Shown piece by piece: positions 12,964 through 25,018 of a stretch of 64,000 nt of DNA (positions within the stretch are counted from its first letter, which is position 1; every line of letters begins with the position of its first letter). The DNA comes from Piper betle (lineage: Eukaryota > Streptophyta > Magnoliopsida > Piperales > Piperaceae): assembly GCA_033002965.1 (NCBI GenBank), contig JAURVB010008956.1, forward strand, positions 1 to 64,000. Direction: 5' to 3'. The position numbers were made by a program, and so were the translations under genes. Below the pieces are notes generated by a model, which saw only the letters and a program-made list of their open reading frames with translations, had not been told where the DNA came from and searched no databases.

Positions 12964-13346
12964 ATGGCGATACTGTCGGCTGCTGTTCCGCAGGTAACAT
13001 TCACTACGAATGCTGTGGCCTTCGCCACTCGCAATTCAGGGCGTAGAGAAGGCAATGTGGTTTACATTGGAGTGGGTTGAGCTCATTTGGTGGGCTCAAA
13101 GCTCAGAACATTGTCTCCACCTTGGGCATGCCCGCCTGCACCAACCAGTCATTTGCTAAGGTTTTGAGCTCAATGAGATCGGCAACTCACAAGAAGGGCA
13201 AAGGTGGAGGAGCTCTCTCCGCCACTTGCAATGCTGCAGATGAGATATTCAGGATTGCGGGCATTATGAACGGGCTTGTGCTGGTTGGAGTTGCGGTGGG
13301 ATTCGTTCTCCTTCGAATTGAAGCAACATTAGAAGAGGAGGTATGA
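12964..13346 (+). CDS. petM: Cytochrome b6f complex subunit PetM precursor, apparent frameshift
   Basis: PetM is a small single-span subunit of the thylakoid cytochrome b6f complex, encoded in the plant nucleus. The C-terminal part (13,077-13,346) is in frame and diagnostic: a spacer with [11 protein letters not shown], then [20 protein letters not shown] and [14 protein letters not shown], the membrane span and stromal tail. The start ATG at 12,964 ([10 protein letters not shown]...) gives a Ser/Ala/Arg-rich transit peptide, and a 5' UTR intron reads as 12,779-12,961. Between the two parts the frame is broken near 13,070-13,078. The first frame ends ...VVYIGVG-stop, while the second continues as [10 protein letters not shown]; two surplus bases explain this and would leave 126 codons, the usual length. 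A 53-bp intron (12,994-13,046) is an alternative but is unusually short for plants. Confidence 0.85.
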
Positions 13347-13960
13347 TTCGTGCAGAGGTAAATAGTTCAATTTGATTTCCAATTAGTACAAGCTCATAAA
13401 AAAATTGTCTGCCATGTTCAATTTCTAGTGCCATGATTTTTTTCTCATCTACGAGCACGTATGATTCTTCTTCTTTTAAACAACTTCGATTTGGTCTGAA
13501 TATGTGCAGCCATGCTTGCTCTCTCCCATTATCTAAGCTTTTGACATGGAACGTCAAACAGTCGCCTTCTAAGTAAGAGAATTACAATTGACAAGTTGAC
13601 AACCAAATCCAAACCGCGTCCCCTACACAGGTTCATTGTCTAGAAATTGAAAAACCAAAACTGCATGGCAATCTCAGCCAGGTGATACAACTCATTAAGT
13701 CAAACCTTGAAAATTGGAAATTTCCAACTCAGCAATACTATATAATCAGGGCACCGACTTTGATAAAGAGGCACTCACAAATTAGAGGACGGTCACATAG
13801 TAAATGCAATGAGTGCCATTAGCGTACATTCATGAAACACAAACAGTAGAAAAGGTTATACAAATGTGCAACAGATGACAAGAAATTGATTCAGCTCGAA
13901 ATGTCACGAAAAATTGTGTTATTGCCTGTTGAACCAGTGTGTAAGTGATCGACAAAAGTT

Positions 13961-16783
13961 TCAACCTGTAGGTCTCTGGCAGGCTGAGAATAGCTGCCAA
14001 CTAATGAAAGCCATGACAAGGGAGGCGAAGAGTTCAAAGCCCACTACTCTTGGCAGTTCCCATCCTAAACCTCGCCGCAGATAGCTGCAGGATAAGATGC
14101 AACAGAAGTTAAGAATAGTTATCACGAAGATATATACATTTCATGCAAGATCTTGAACACAGTCCAACCCAAATCATGAAACCACCTTCAGGCAGTTATT
14201 ATTATATAAGAATTATCTACAAAGTGGTTGAAGTGAACCTGATTATAGATGGCATGGTTGCCAAAATCCCAGCACACGCATAAATGATTGGAATCAAACT
14301 CTTTGGCTTGTTCTTTCGGAGCCACATTAAAGATCCCAGTGCAGCAAGAGAGACAGTTAACACCTTCATAAGATATTACACCAAAAATGGTTAAAGACAA
14401 GTGAAGATGATACACAGAATAAACACTCAATTATATCAGCTTATGTAAGAGAACCAACCAAGTTTGCGTTAGCTTCAAGGCCTTGTAGAATATATTCCCA
14501 AGTGAACTCTAATCCCCTGGCACCCACCCAAAGTGGTGCTAGTCTATGGAGAACAGAATCAGCAAATGCCCACCCTGAAAATACATGAGTATATATATTG
14601 TCATATCAGGCGACGCATGGAGGCCCTGCCATTTATATAGCTAAATTTTAAGTGGAACCTGTAAATAGCCCTACTACCGAGAAAAGGGCGACAAGCAAAT
14701 GTACACTCTAAATTGAGAAAATTTCCCATTTCAACATGCTTAAAATTAGTAAGTCAGTCCATAGAATCACAAATTGACAGATGTGGTTCAATTAGAATCA
14801 AAAGAACTTCTTACCAAGGCCAACAGCCTGAAATTTATGATTCTGAGATATATTTCGGTGAGTCAGTTGTGTCAATGCAAAATAAAGACCAGCCACATCT
14901 ACAAATCCAATTAAAGCTTTCAGAAATTCCTGCAAAATAAAGTAACTCCATAAGGACACAATTTCCACGAAGTAAGCACCACTACCAACAGGAAGGATAA
15001 AAATCTTTTACATCGTCAAGGTTAAAATCAGAATATGGTTCAAAGCTTAAAATATCTCCTAAAAGAACCAAGAAGGGGCATTTCCAGGCAAAAAATGGAA
15101 AAGAATAGCACTGCTAGGATTGTTAACTTTTCCAAACATCCATAGCCAGCTTTTGGACAAAGAAATTACCTGTCATAGGTTCATAAATAATTTCATAAGA
15201 TACAATGGTGGGCAGGGGAAGTACCTGATAGGGGTCAAAACTGTCATTCTCCGGCACTTTGAGAAAAGTTGCAAGGCAAACAAGCTGCCAGAATCATAGA
15301 TGTGATTAATAATTACTTAAAAAACGAACACTCCATATGCCATACCTCAGAAGAACATAACTTTCCTAGTAATGGAGTGACCACATATGCACATTGCCTA
15401 CCGGCCATGCTACCCAATGTAAAAAGATACCATAGACATTACAGTATGCTAGGCACATGGCTCAAAATTTACTTAGTATTTGATAGCTCTCATTAGTATG
15501 AATCCAGTAAGTAAATACTTATCACATGTGTGCAAGGTTTCGAACAGGCATTTCACCGAAGGAACATAACAACACCATCAATTTCCATCCAAATTCCTAT
15601 GTCAAGTAGATAAAGTAACTCAAATATAGATTTTACAACTCACAAATATAACATGACAGGAGAACAGAAATAATCCGGGATAGAGGACCTTTCAAAAATG
15701 ACAAATCATCATATGTTGACTACTATCATAAATTATTTCATGCAATGAGTTGGGTTGCTTAGGCAAATTGATGCTAAGATAAGCATGTAGAACTAATTAT
15801 AGTCATGGATCGTCTGTGAGAAAGCAATGCAAGACATTTCCAATGACATGGTCCTCAACATTTGAAGAACTCAGATTTATAAGGTTTAGTAGTTGAATTC
15901 CATTGTTTTAAAACATTTCAAGTGGTTGTGGAGATCTCGCGGGCATTTCCTATAGACCTTGTCGGTTGTATCCTATTTCCAGCTATATAGCAATAAAAAC
16001 AATTAGGATTAGGACAAATATATGAGAATTTATTTTTTCAAAAACTTCTTTTTCCTAATGACAAATTCTGCTGAAGGAGGAAGTGCGAAGCCCACAGAAA
16101 TTTGTAATTAGTGATAATTGAATAAAGAGGCTGAGTATATTTAATGAGCAGCATCTCTAAACGCTTACGCATCTTCCTAAATGCTTAAAAAGATTGCAAT
16201 AAAAAAGTAACACCAAACAAATCTCACAGCCTAATTAGTTAATTATGACCGCAATTGGAAAATTCAAACATTCACAAATGGCACATAGTTCATACGATTG
16301 ATCACTAAATAGTAGCACAACACTAACCTTTACTAAAGCAGTGATAAGGTAAACAATTGCAGCTTTCACAGACGTCCCAATAGTGTCATACTCCGACCTG
16401 CACGAAATTGTTCTTCAATTTTATTAAACTCATTCACTAGCAATTCCGAAAAAGACAAAAACAAACTTAAGCTTCATCTGATCCATCAATCATATTCGTT
16501 GCAATGAGGCAGAAATGATAGTAAACGTCAAAGTAACAGCAACTCCGTCGTCCCAAGATCCATCCTTTTTCCAACATCAATCAACAAAGAAGACAACCCA
16601 ATCACTTAAAACTCAATCCAACAAGATGCAGGTACGCTCAAACATGGAGCTTGGGAGTTAAAAGAAAGAATGAAGAAGAAGGATAAGGAGAAGGAGAAGA
16701 AGATACAGAGGAGTGGCGGAGTAGTAGACGGCATGAGGGCCGAAGGTGAGGATGGCGCAGTTGAAGAAGTGGAACACCGTCAT
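13961..16783 (-). CDS. TMEM147: TMEM147 homologue, ER multipass protein, 7 exons
   Basis: In animals TMEM147 joins nicalin and NOMO in the ER complex now called BOS, next to the translocon; the plant role is inferred from homology. Minus-strand exons: 16783-16707, 16397-16328, 15284-15225, 14929-14815, 14574-14459, 14363-14239 and 14084-13961. All have GT-AG borders and phases add up to 228 residues, against about 224 in animals. Recognised blocks: N-terminus MTVFHFFNCAILTFGPHAVY, SEYDTIGTSVKAAIVYL, DPYQ-EFLKALIGFVDVAGLY, QAVGLGWAFADSVLHRLAPL, LEFTWEYILQGLEANANL, WLRKNKPKSLIP and the C-terminal ELPRVVGFELFASLVMAFI. Several hydrophobic stretches agree with about seven membrane segments. The frame is intact. 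Its 3' end faces PetM 615 bases away. Confidence 0.93.
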
Positions 16784-17209
16784 CGTCTTCCCCCTCCCCT
16801 CCCCTCCGACGAGAATCTCTTCGCCGGAGCTTTGAGAGAGAGCAGCCGGCGGCGGCGGCGATCGGAGAAGAAGACGGCGAGGAGAGGAGGAAATGGCATT
16901 TGTTCCTCAATGCATAAATGGGCCTTTGGGCCTTAGTGAATATGGGCCGACGCTCACGGGCCTTTCATTTTTTTCAGTTTGTAAAGTTCTTTCTTAATTG
17001 ATTGGTTCCCTATTTTTTTCCAAACATTGAAACATATTATATTAAGGAAGTTTACAGAAAAGATCCTCCGTAGAGAAACTTACTTGGAGCTGTCTTCTAA
17101 TATTCTATTACCTAATTTATGAGCTAGTCTTACTTATTGTCTACTATATTATTTTATACAAATACCATGAAGCTCACAAACAACCTTGAGGCTAGGGTTA
17201 TTAATTGAG

Positions 17210-17425
17210 CTAAGTTAGCTCATGAGTATTTTACGTTCGATTCGGTTTGACTTAACTCGAATCTCGATATTTAAATATTCGAGCTCAAATTTGATTCGAA
17301 TTCAAATCTTACGAGTTGAGTTTGAGTAAGCCATTGTTTGACTTGATTTGACTCTGTTATAATTCAAACTCGATTCGAAATTAACTTGAACTCAATTTGA
17401 TAAAATAATATAATAATATATATAT
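17210..17425 (+). repeat. Dispersed TTCGAG/ACTCGA-rich repeat, copy 1
   Basis: Words such as CTCGATATTTAAATATTCGA and CTTACGAGTTGAGTTTGAG recur in the same order at 38,500-38,700. Both copies then run into TGATAAAATAATATAATAAT. The wordy ACTCGA/GAGTTTGA composition marks a common type of plant non-autonomous element. The class is not certain. Confidence 0.6.
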
Positions 17426-17804
17426 AATATTACTTATCTACTCAAAATATATTTAAAATCATAAATAAATGTTATTATTAACTACGTACTAAATGATGGT
17501 GATGGTGGCGGTGGGGGTGTTTTGTTTTTATTTATTTATTTATTTTATCAAAATTAGGTTATCTTTGTTATCGAACAATCTAGATTAAAGTCTGAGACAG
17601 AAACATTATTTACCCTCAGCTAACATAATTTATATATATATATATATACTAATAAGTTTAATTGTATCTAGTTATATTTATTTATATACAATATAATAAC
17701 AAAATGATAGAATAGCTTAGATGAGAGGTCTTTAAAATGAAGACTTCGAGGTTGTGGGTTCAATTCACAAACACAATTCACAAACACAAGTTGAGCGAGC
17801 GAGA

Positions 17805-17902
17805 CTCTATCAATTAGTATTACACAGAAGAAATTAATTATAGACACTAATAACTCTATCAATTAGTATTACACATAAGAAATCAATTATAGACACTAAT
17901 AC
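17805..17902 (+). repeat. Two-copy tandem duplication of about 49 bp
   Basis: The unit containing CTCTATCAATTAGTATTACA and ATTATAGACACTAATA occurs twice in direct succession, with only a few differences. Confidence 0.8.
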
Positions 17903-17999
17903 AATTTGATCAGCTATTCATAAATAAACTTGGGATTTAAACTTGGGATTTGCAATCCCAAGTGAATCCTTTTCTATAAGATTGTACAAATGGTACTTG

Positions 18000-20290
18000 G
18001 AGCTTGGTACGAGCATAAAGAAATTAATGATACTTCTTTACCTTAAATTGTTCTGCCGGATCGATCGCTCAAGATCTTTAGTCTCCACCTGGACCCGATA
18101 AAAAAAATTGGATCACTTCTTATGAAGGCTATCTAGCAAATGAAAATAAGAAGCATTAATGTAAGTACCATCCCCCTGTAGCCTTTTGACAATCATCTAG
18201 AAGTTAGTATACATGTTGATAGAACTCCATTTATTATTCATTGCATAAAAAATCGCATTGATCGTCCCTTCCAACTCTAACGCTTCAAGTGAACCTCCCT
18301 TCTTGGCTGCAAAATCAGCATACAAAATAGAGTCATGAATTATAGAAAATGTACGCCCATGCAAAATTATTTATCTACTTTCCTAAAACTTCCATCTCGA
18401 CAACAAAATATGCCAAGATATGATGAATAGGAGGTAGGTATAACCCGAGAAACAATCTTCCTCGCACTCATATCTTCTTTCCTATTAGCAATGAAACCGA
18501 GCAAATCTATATTGAATAGATTTTATGATTTTCTCTAAACTTATACTCTCGTCCTTAAATCTTACCGCATTGCGAGCCATCTAAATTTCATCAAACATTA
18601 AGAGAACTAGCAAACAGAAAGGACGACCAAGTTGTGAATAGCACCCCCAAGCACAAGCTCTATCAGTTCTACACAAGACTCAATCTGCCAATACTCGGTG
18701 CGCACACCTAAAGGAGCAAACCAAATAGCTGAACTGACAGGACAATACAGAAAAAGATGAAGATCAGTTTCAATAGGGCAATCACAAAAAATGCATGTCT
18801 CATCAACCTGCATGTTCCGCTTCATGGCCATCAGCCAGCCCAACATGAGCAATCTTGGCGGGATTTTAGCTTTCCACCATTTCTTCCATTCGACATGCTG
18901 ATTAACTTGTGAAACATCAACTTGATGACTCTGAAAAAACTTTTTCAATGAGAATTTGCAATTAGAGGCACCCAACCAAATGCATCTGTCTTCTATTACT
19001 TGATGCGGGATAAGCAGAGAACAAATATAAGAGGCATCGGGTTCAACAAAAAATTTTCTAACATAAGACATATTCCACCCTCCGTTACATGGAAGAACAA
19101 GAGATTCAACATATGCGTTTTCGAGATGTGTAAACTCCTTTTTTCAAGTAGGAGTATTTGCCAAGAGAAGGCACCCAATTGTCAGTTCCTAATTTTACTT
19201 TTCGGCCATTTCCAACCACCCATCTCAATTGATTAACAAGATTCTCCACTCCTCAGAAGCGGTGCACACTGTGGGAGCAATGATATTTTCATGAGACCAC
19301 CAGCCCTTCCCTTTATTGTACTTTGCATCAAAAGGGAGGAAGAATTAGCAACAATCCTCCAAGCTAGCTTAGTCAAAAAACATTCATTTATTTTACTAAG
19401 AGGTCATATCCCAAGACCACCTTCTTGAACCCAAGCACAAATATCAGTCCATTTTCTAAGACAAATGCCTCTTTTGTCATGCAAACCCCCACCAATATCT
19501 CCTTTGAATAGAGTCCAGCTTACACAAAATAGTTCTCGGTATTCTAAAACAGTTCATTGTATAACTAGCAATCGCATTTGAAACAGACTTCAACAAACAA
19601 GTTCTTCTGGCTCGAGAAAGAACGGAAGATGCACATCCATAAATTTTTGTTTTGACCTTTTATACCAAATAGTTGACGTAGTTTTTTGTTCTGAAACCAC
19701 AAAGGCATTCCCAAATAAGTGGATCCGGTAGTTAATTATTTCATATGAAGCTCTTTCTCAACAGTCTTCTACACTTATAATGCAAAGCAGTTGGCAATCA
19801 ACAAGCTGATTTCTCATAATTAACTAGTTGACCGGATAACAGCTGAAACTGAGCAAGCAACTGTTTCAAATTCTGAAGTTGTTCGATATTTTCTTACAAA
19901 ATAGAAGAAGATCATCAGCAAAGAACAAATGCAAATCAGAAGGTGCCCTTGATATTACTTTTAAACCATTAATAAGGTGTCTTTGTTCAGCATATTCCAA
20001 CATCCTTGTGCAGCATATTACATGGAGATAGAGGATCACCTTGCCTCAGGCATTCAAAGCACCATACTCATCAAATAAGAGCCCATTAAGCCAGATTGAG
20101 TAAGATGGGCTCCTTATACAATATAGATCAGATCAAGCCCAACCCATTCATGACCAAATAAATATACTCCCATTTCATCCGATCATACGCCTTGGCATAT
20201 CGATTTTGATAGCACACCAGTTAGTAGCACTCTTAGACGACAATTGGTTCTTTAAGTTCACTCTCACTTAATAAAAGATGGGTTTTATCT
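18000..20290 (-). mobile_element. Degenerate L1-type LINE with zf-RVT and RNase H remnants
   Basis: On the minus strand, pieces of a plant LINE ORF2 appear in the expected order, broken by stops and shifts. They are an AIKIDMA/AYDRMKWEYI-like segment near 20,150-20,220, RQGDPLSP-like near 20,050, FFADD (reverse transcriptase active site) near 19,900-19,930, and an open stretch 19,071-18,607 with the zinc-binding domain (IPPRLLMLGWL, CIFCDCPIETDLHLFLYCP). Downstream, near 18,300, is a weak RNase H-like piece (GGSLEALELEGTINAIFYAM). No intact frame remains, and the ends and any target duplication were not resolved. Confidence 0.8.
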
Positions 20291-21150
20291 ACTTAAATCC
20301 AGTAAAATAAAATACTCTTTTGCCAGATATTCCTCTCACATTTTATTTTGAATTTTTTTCTTAAATTGAGGGGTTTTTACTGACTCTTCCAATTGCAAGA
20401 TCTTCTAAATACATGAAGATTTCCACTTCTACCAATTTGTGTATTCCTAATATTCCCCACATTTCTTCCCCCCCCCCCTATACACACATGATACATAATT
20501 ATCAGTGGAAAATAATCTTTTTTACACATTACAATTTACAGTTACGATCACTAGTTGAGGGCAAATCTCTTCAACTTAAAGCAAACTTATATCCTAGGAT
20601 AATAAAATAATAAAAATATTTTACCTAAGTGCGGATAAGCCAATAATCATCAGTGGAAAATAAAGGGACTAATCAATCAGGCTTGCAATATAACAGTGAA
20701 TATCTAGCGGTGCAAACTCTTCTTTTAAGTATCATTAATATTAACTGGCAGCAGATTGTTAATATGCAATGGAATTAAAAATGCTGTAGGAAAACAGAAA
20801 GAATTCAGAAATGACATGTGGGAGTCGATTTTATCTTGTATGCGACCTAATATATATACATGATCAAAACGGAACCAGTCATGATTCTGACTAACTACAG
20901 TATAAACTACAGAATGATTAGTTACTTTGTTTCCCCTTCGTCCGATTCCATACTACACTTTCTCCATTTTTTCTCTTCCAGATAATTCTAAGGTTTAATT
21001 TCTTCTTCTCTCAAATTTTCTTTTTCGATGATCTCCAATATTCTTGATCTTGTCGCATGCATGGATGCATGTCAACTCATCATAGCGCGTTCCCACATAT
21101 CTTGCTATTTGTATATCAAAATTAATCGATTCTTTGATCTGTTCTAATCA
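20291..21150. other. Intergenic region upstream of NF-YB
   Basis: This is AT-rich sequence that includes a run of Cs near 20,470. It probably carries the NF-YB promoter and 5' UTR, but no element could be assigned with confidence. Confidence 0.45.
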
Positions 21151-21729
21151 ATGTGTAATCAGTTTTTGTCCTACAACGAGCGTCATCATCTGGGGGTCTT
21201 GCTAACAGAGATGGATCACTACGAGTGGAACGATGATGTGTGGAGCAACCAGGTGATAACTGCCGGCAATGACGAGGAAGAGGACGAGACGTATTTGTCG
21301 TCGTCGTTGGGCAAGAAGGATGAGATGTTGCCGCATGCGGGAGTGCGTCGGATCATGAGGAGGGCGTTGCCTCCCAACGCCAAGATCGCCGTCGACGCCA
21401 AAGAGGCTGTTCAAGAATATGCGACTGAGTTCGTCGCCTACGTCACCGACGAGGCCGCCCAACGGTGCAAGATGGAGAAGCACAAGACCATCACCGGCGA
21501 CGACATTGTTCGAACCCTGGCCTCCCTCGGCTTCGAAAACTACGTCGAGCCCCTCAAGGCCTATCTCCGGCGGTACCGTGAGACCCATGTCGACGCAGCC
21601 GAAGACAAGGTCCCGCCGGAGGCAAGGACGGCGCCGAACCAAGTACTTCCCATCAGACTAATGAAAAGGACGGTGGCGCCGGTAATGAAATGGATTGGCG
21701 GCGGGCTGATGAGAATTGATGGCAGCTGA
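21151..21729 (+). CDS. NF-YB (CBF/HAP3) histone-fold transcription factor subunit
   Basis: NF-YB pairs with NF-YC through a histone fold and, with NF-YA, binds CCAAT boxes. The single exon gives 192 residues. Residues about 60-144 form the histone-fold domain: AGVRRIMRRALPPNAKIA, then DAKEAVQEYATEFVAYVTDE, CKMEKHKTITGDDIVRTL and LGFENYVEPLKAYLRRYRE. These carry the family's conserved ALP-NAKI, KTI-DD and GF-YVEPLK positions. The usual REQD...PIANV lead-in is replaced by KDEMLPHAGV, so this is a divergent member. Ahead of it is an acidic stretch (DEEEDE). The ATG at 21,151 is the longest start; the ATG at 21,211 (MDHYEWND) is an equally credible alternative. GC-rich coding sequence sits in AT-rich surroundings. 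No intron was seen. Confidence 0.9.
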   Translation: MCNQFLSYNERHHLGVLLTEMDHYEWNDDVWSNQVITAGNDEEEDETYLSSSLGKKDEMLPHAGVRRIMRRALPPNAKIAVDAKEAVQEYATEFVAYVTDEAAQRCKMEKHKTITGDDIVRTLASLGFENYVEPLKAYLRRYRETHVDAAEDKVPPEARTAPNQVLPIRLMKRTVAPVMKWIGGGLMRIDGS

Positions 21730-23597
21730 TGACAATTCTTGATTGGTTGGAAGCTAGAACTGATCTGTTTTGTTCACTTCTGCTGTTTCGATCTACATGA
21801 TATAAACGAGAGCATGGGATTCTTGGTAGAGATATTGCTGATAATCCACACAGATGTAGTTGATTAGATTTTGGCGTTTCATGTAAAAATATTACAGACC
21901 CATGATATAACTCGTATATACAAAGAAGGAACAGCAAGGAATAAGGGTTCGAAGATCATCGATCTGTTTAGCAACTGATGTACTTAGTTGGGGGTCTTTG
22001 TGGTAGTTTTGGATTATTTTATTTTATTTTCATTTTCCTTTTCAGTATGATGTGGTAAATTGAAGATCAACAAACTCCATATACACACATTGGTCTGAAG
22101 TGCATATACAAATGGATAAAACAAGTAAACTTGATATGTACACAATGCAGGTTCATGAATGAATCAAGATTTGTAAGAGAAGTAGGAGAAGGTGACAGCC
22201 TGGTAATCGGTGATCTTGCAGTAGTCTACATATGGTTGGCTGTCTCGTTTAGTTGATATATAACATGTGAATTTCATGTTTCTACATCTGATACATATGA
22301 TCTCGTAGTCTTTGTGTGGAATTTTGGAATCATCATGTGCATCATACTATAATTCATAATAATGGATCCCTTTTCTCTAATTATGGAATTTTTAATCCTT
22401 AATTGCATGGGGTAATTGATAAGCCTCGTTGTTTAGACTTGGGATTTGAGTATAATATTTTGATCAAATTAGTTTGTTGATTTGTTGAACAGATTTGATA
22501 TGAGATGGGCTGAAATTTGCTTAAAATGTTTGGACGAAATGATTACATGTTTCGTAACATATTTTTGCACGAGCATCAACCTATACTAGAAGTCATTATT
22601 ATTCCTTTACGAAAAGATTGTCAAGGGCAGTAAAAACTTGGACAGAGTTTTGATCATTATTCAATTTACTAAGTAAAATTATTGTAAGAATTAACTACGG
22701 ATTATTGTTGTGCTTATCGTTGCTTTAGAAGAAAATAAGAGTTAAGTATCATACGATATGAAGTTGGGTTAGGGATTAGCTATAGCAAGGGCTATAATAA
22801 ACTCTTTCTAGTAATTTCTTGGTATAAATTATTTTAATTAAAGAGATTAAATTAATTAATATAATTATGTTTTAAACATAACTAATTAAAGTAATTTACA
22901 TTAATTATAAAAGTGTTGCCGGGAATTTGATGTAGCCTGGCCATGAAGTTGACTTCATGGTTTCTTCTATTGAGCCAATTTACTATCAATTCGTCCATTG
23001 ACTTTCCGTTCTAAAACTATTTATTTATGATTGACTTTGATCCTTGTTCGAATAAAAGAACTTCTTTCATGAAACCACTTGCGCGATTATACATGTACCC
23101 AGCCTGTTCCTGTTCATCAATTTCTCTCAATCAAAAGTAAATGATTAATAATTCATAACAGTGGAAAAACCCATAACTTAGAATCCAAAATAATAAGAAC
23201 AAATTAGTGAGAAGAAAAGATATCCGAAGACCTTAAACAAAGAGCCGACGTAGCAGTCTTCTATACCAACTTTGTTACACCGCGTCATTGAATCGACCTT
23301 TTTATGTGTTAAAGATGATTGTCTTCTTCGTTGAATGCTTCTCCCCCATTCATTTCTATCTGATCAGATCGAGCTCTATCTCTAGACTTAGATGGGGCAT
23401 CACCAACCACTACAGTATGCACAAAGTAAAGTCTGAGAGTTGACTTTGAGATGTCACGGACCTGGGGATGAAAATAATGATAAAAGGGGAGGTTGGCCTC
23501 TTGATCTGCCTCACAATTCATGCATCTATACCCCCGTCATCGTCCTCCTAGTACTCCTCTGGTTTTGGATCCTGCTAAATACCCATCACCAGCCATT
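21730..23597. other. Intergenic region between NF-YB and the C2 gene
   Basis: This is AT-rich DNA with the NF-YB 3' UTR at the left and the upstream region of the C2 gene at the right. No further coding or repeat structure was recognised. Confidence 0.5.
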
Positions 23598-25018
23598 ATG
23601 TCTTCCATTCAAGGTCTTCCCCTGGAGGTCACAGGTACATTGCTCTGTTTTCAAATTCGGAATGTTCTTTGCGGTAGTTCCAGTGTCCTGTGTGTTTGAT
23701 TGGTTCTTCTTTCATGTGAAGTTGTGGGGTGTAATAAGCTCAAGGATACAGAGTGGATTTCTAGGCAAGATCCTTATGTTTGTGTTGAATACGCCAGTTC
23801 CAAGTTCAGAACCAGGACCTGCACTGGTTAGTCTGCAATACCCATTAACCTCTTTCCTATCAATCTATTTCTGTCTTTTTTACCGTCAGATAGAATTGAC
23901 TCGAGATAGACGAAGTAAAAGACTAGTCTTTTGTGCATGTTGTTCTGTTTAGATGGTCATAAGGATCCAATTTTCCAAGAGAAGTTCGTTGTGCCTCTCA
24001 TTGAGGGGCTCCGGGAGCTCAATGTTATTGTTTGGAACAGCAATACTCTCACTGTCGATGATTTCATTGGCAGTGGAAGGTAGTTTTATGTTCTTTCTTT
24101 CTTCACATTTCGTGTTCGATCCATGCTTTTCACGTACAGTTGTTTTAACCATTTTATCTTAAAAACTTAACTAGAATTTAGAACATGAAATTTATATTAC
24201 ATCCATATCTTCTACTAACGTAATTGGTACAACCTTTTTACAAACTCAGAGTTCAGCTGCAAAATGTCATCTCGCATGGTTACGACGACAGTGTATGGCC
24301 GATCCAGAGTAAAAATGGCAGGTACATATTCACACTTTCACTTCATCAAACCATATCTGGTGCTTCATAATGCCATGTTCTAACAGCTTCCACATGATTC
24401 ATTGAAGGTACGCTGGAGAAGTTCGACTTATAATGCACTTTCACGGTGCTAAAGTAAGTATCATTAGGCCAAACAGTCTGATTCCTGCACCAGAATTCAT
24501 CTTTTAGAAGAAAAAAATGAAATGGGCTGAAGAGATTGTAGTTGCTAAGGTGCTTTTGATTGTGAAATTTCAGAAATCTAGTGGCAACCATGCTCCTCCG
24601 AGTCCAATCCCGGCAACACCAAGTGCTCCCTATGTGCCAATGTACACCACACCAACACCACATCCAACTGCACCAGCTTATACTCCACCGGCTTACCATC
24701 ATGTTCCTCTTGCACCTTCTTACACACCACACCCTCATCCTGTTCCGTACCCACATCCTTCTCCAATTATGCCAACTCCTGTTTATCATTCGCCACAGCC
24801 ATCCCCCTACCCAGCTCCTCATCAAACATACCCACCTGCACCATATCCCCACACTACTTATCCCCCTCCTCCCCAGGCATCACCATATCCACCAGGTAAT
24901 TTCTCTCTTTAATCCTTTGCTGCTTCCCATTTGTCGATGAATTATCAGAACTTGTTGATGCTAATGGTCTTGAACAACTTCAGGTCCCTTCCCTGGGGTA
25001 TATCCCCCTCCATACTAA
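23598..25018 (+). CDS. C2-domain protein with Pro/Tyr/His-rich tail (SRC2-like)
   Basis: Small plant C2 proteins of this type bind membranes, often in a Ca2+-dependent way, and several respond to cold or stress. Exons: 23598-23634, 23722-23826, 23953-24079, 24250-24321, 24408-24453, 24574-24895 and 24984-25018, with GT-AG borders and phases adding to 247 residues. Residues 1-129 form the C2 domain: MSSIQGLPLEVTVVGCNKL, TEWISRQDPYVCVEYAS, RELNVIVWNSNTLTVDDFIG and SGRVQLQNVISHGYDD, ending GEVRLIMHF. Residues 130-247 are a low-complexity tail of Pro, Tyr, His and Ala ending GVYPPPY. The Ca2+-binding aspartates are only partly evident, so Ca2+ dependence is open. The frame is intact. Confidence 0.9.

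Larger units (their letters stand above)
16910..18000. other. Intergenic region with degenerate repeats
   Basis: This is AT-rich DNA upstream of the TMEM147 gene. It holds the TCGAG-type dispersed repeat and a short tandem duplication, listed separately. No gene was recognised. Confidence 0.55.

Noticed and set aside
16638..16936. Frames on both strands over the first exon of the TMEM147 gene
   Set aside because: They run through the exon 1 donor site or the UTR. The spliced seven-exon model is strongly supported by homology.
21202..21642. 146-residue minus-strand frame opposite NF-YB
   Set aside because: It is antisense to a well-supported histone-fold coding region.
23440..23952. 170-residue plus-strand frame at the start of the C2 gene
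   Set aside because: It reads through two introns and exons in a mixed frame. The spliced C2 model explains the region and keeps family motifs.
24346..24852. 168-residue Trp/Arg-rich minus-strand frame
   Set aside because: It is the complement of the Pro/Tyr/His-rich C2 tail. Its composition is an artefact of CCA/TGG codons.
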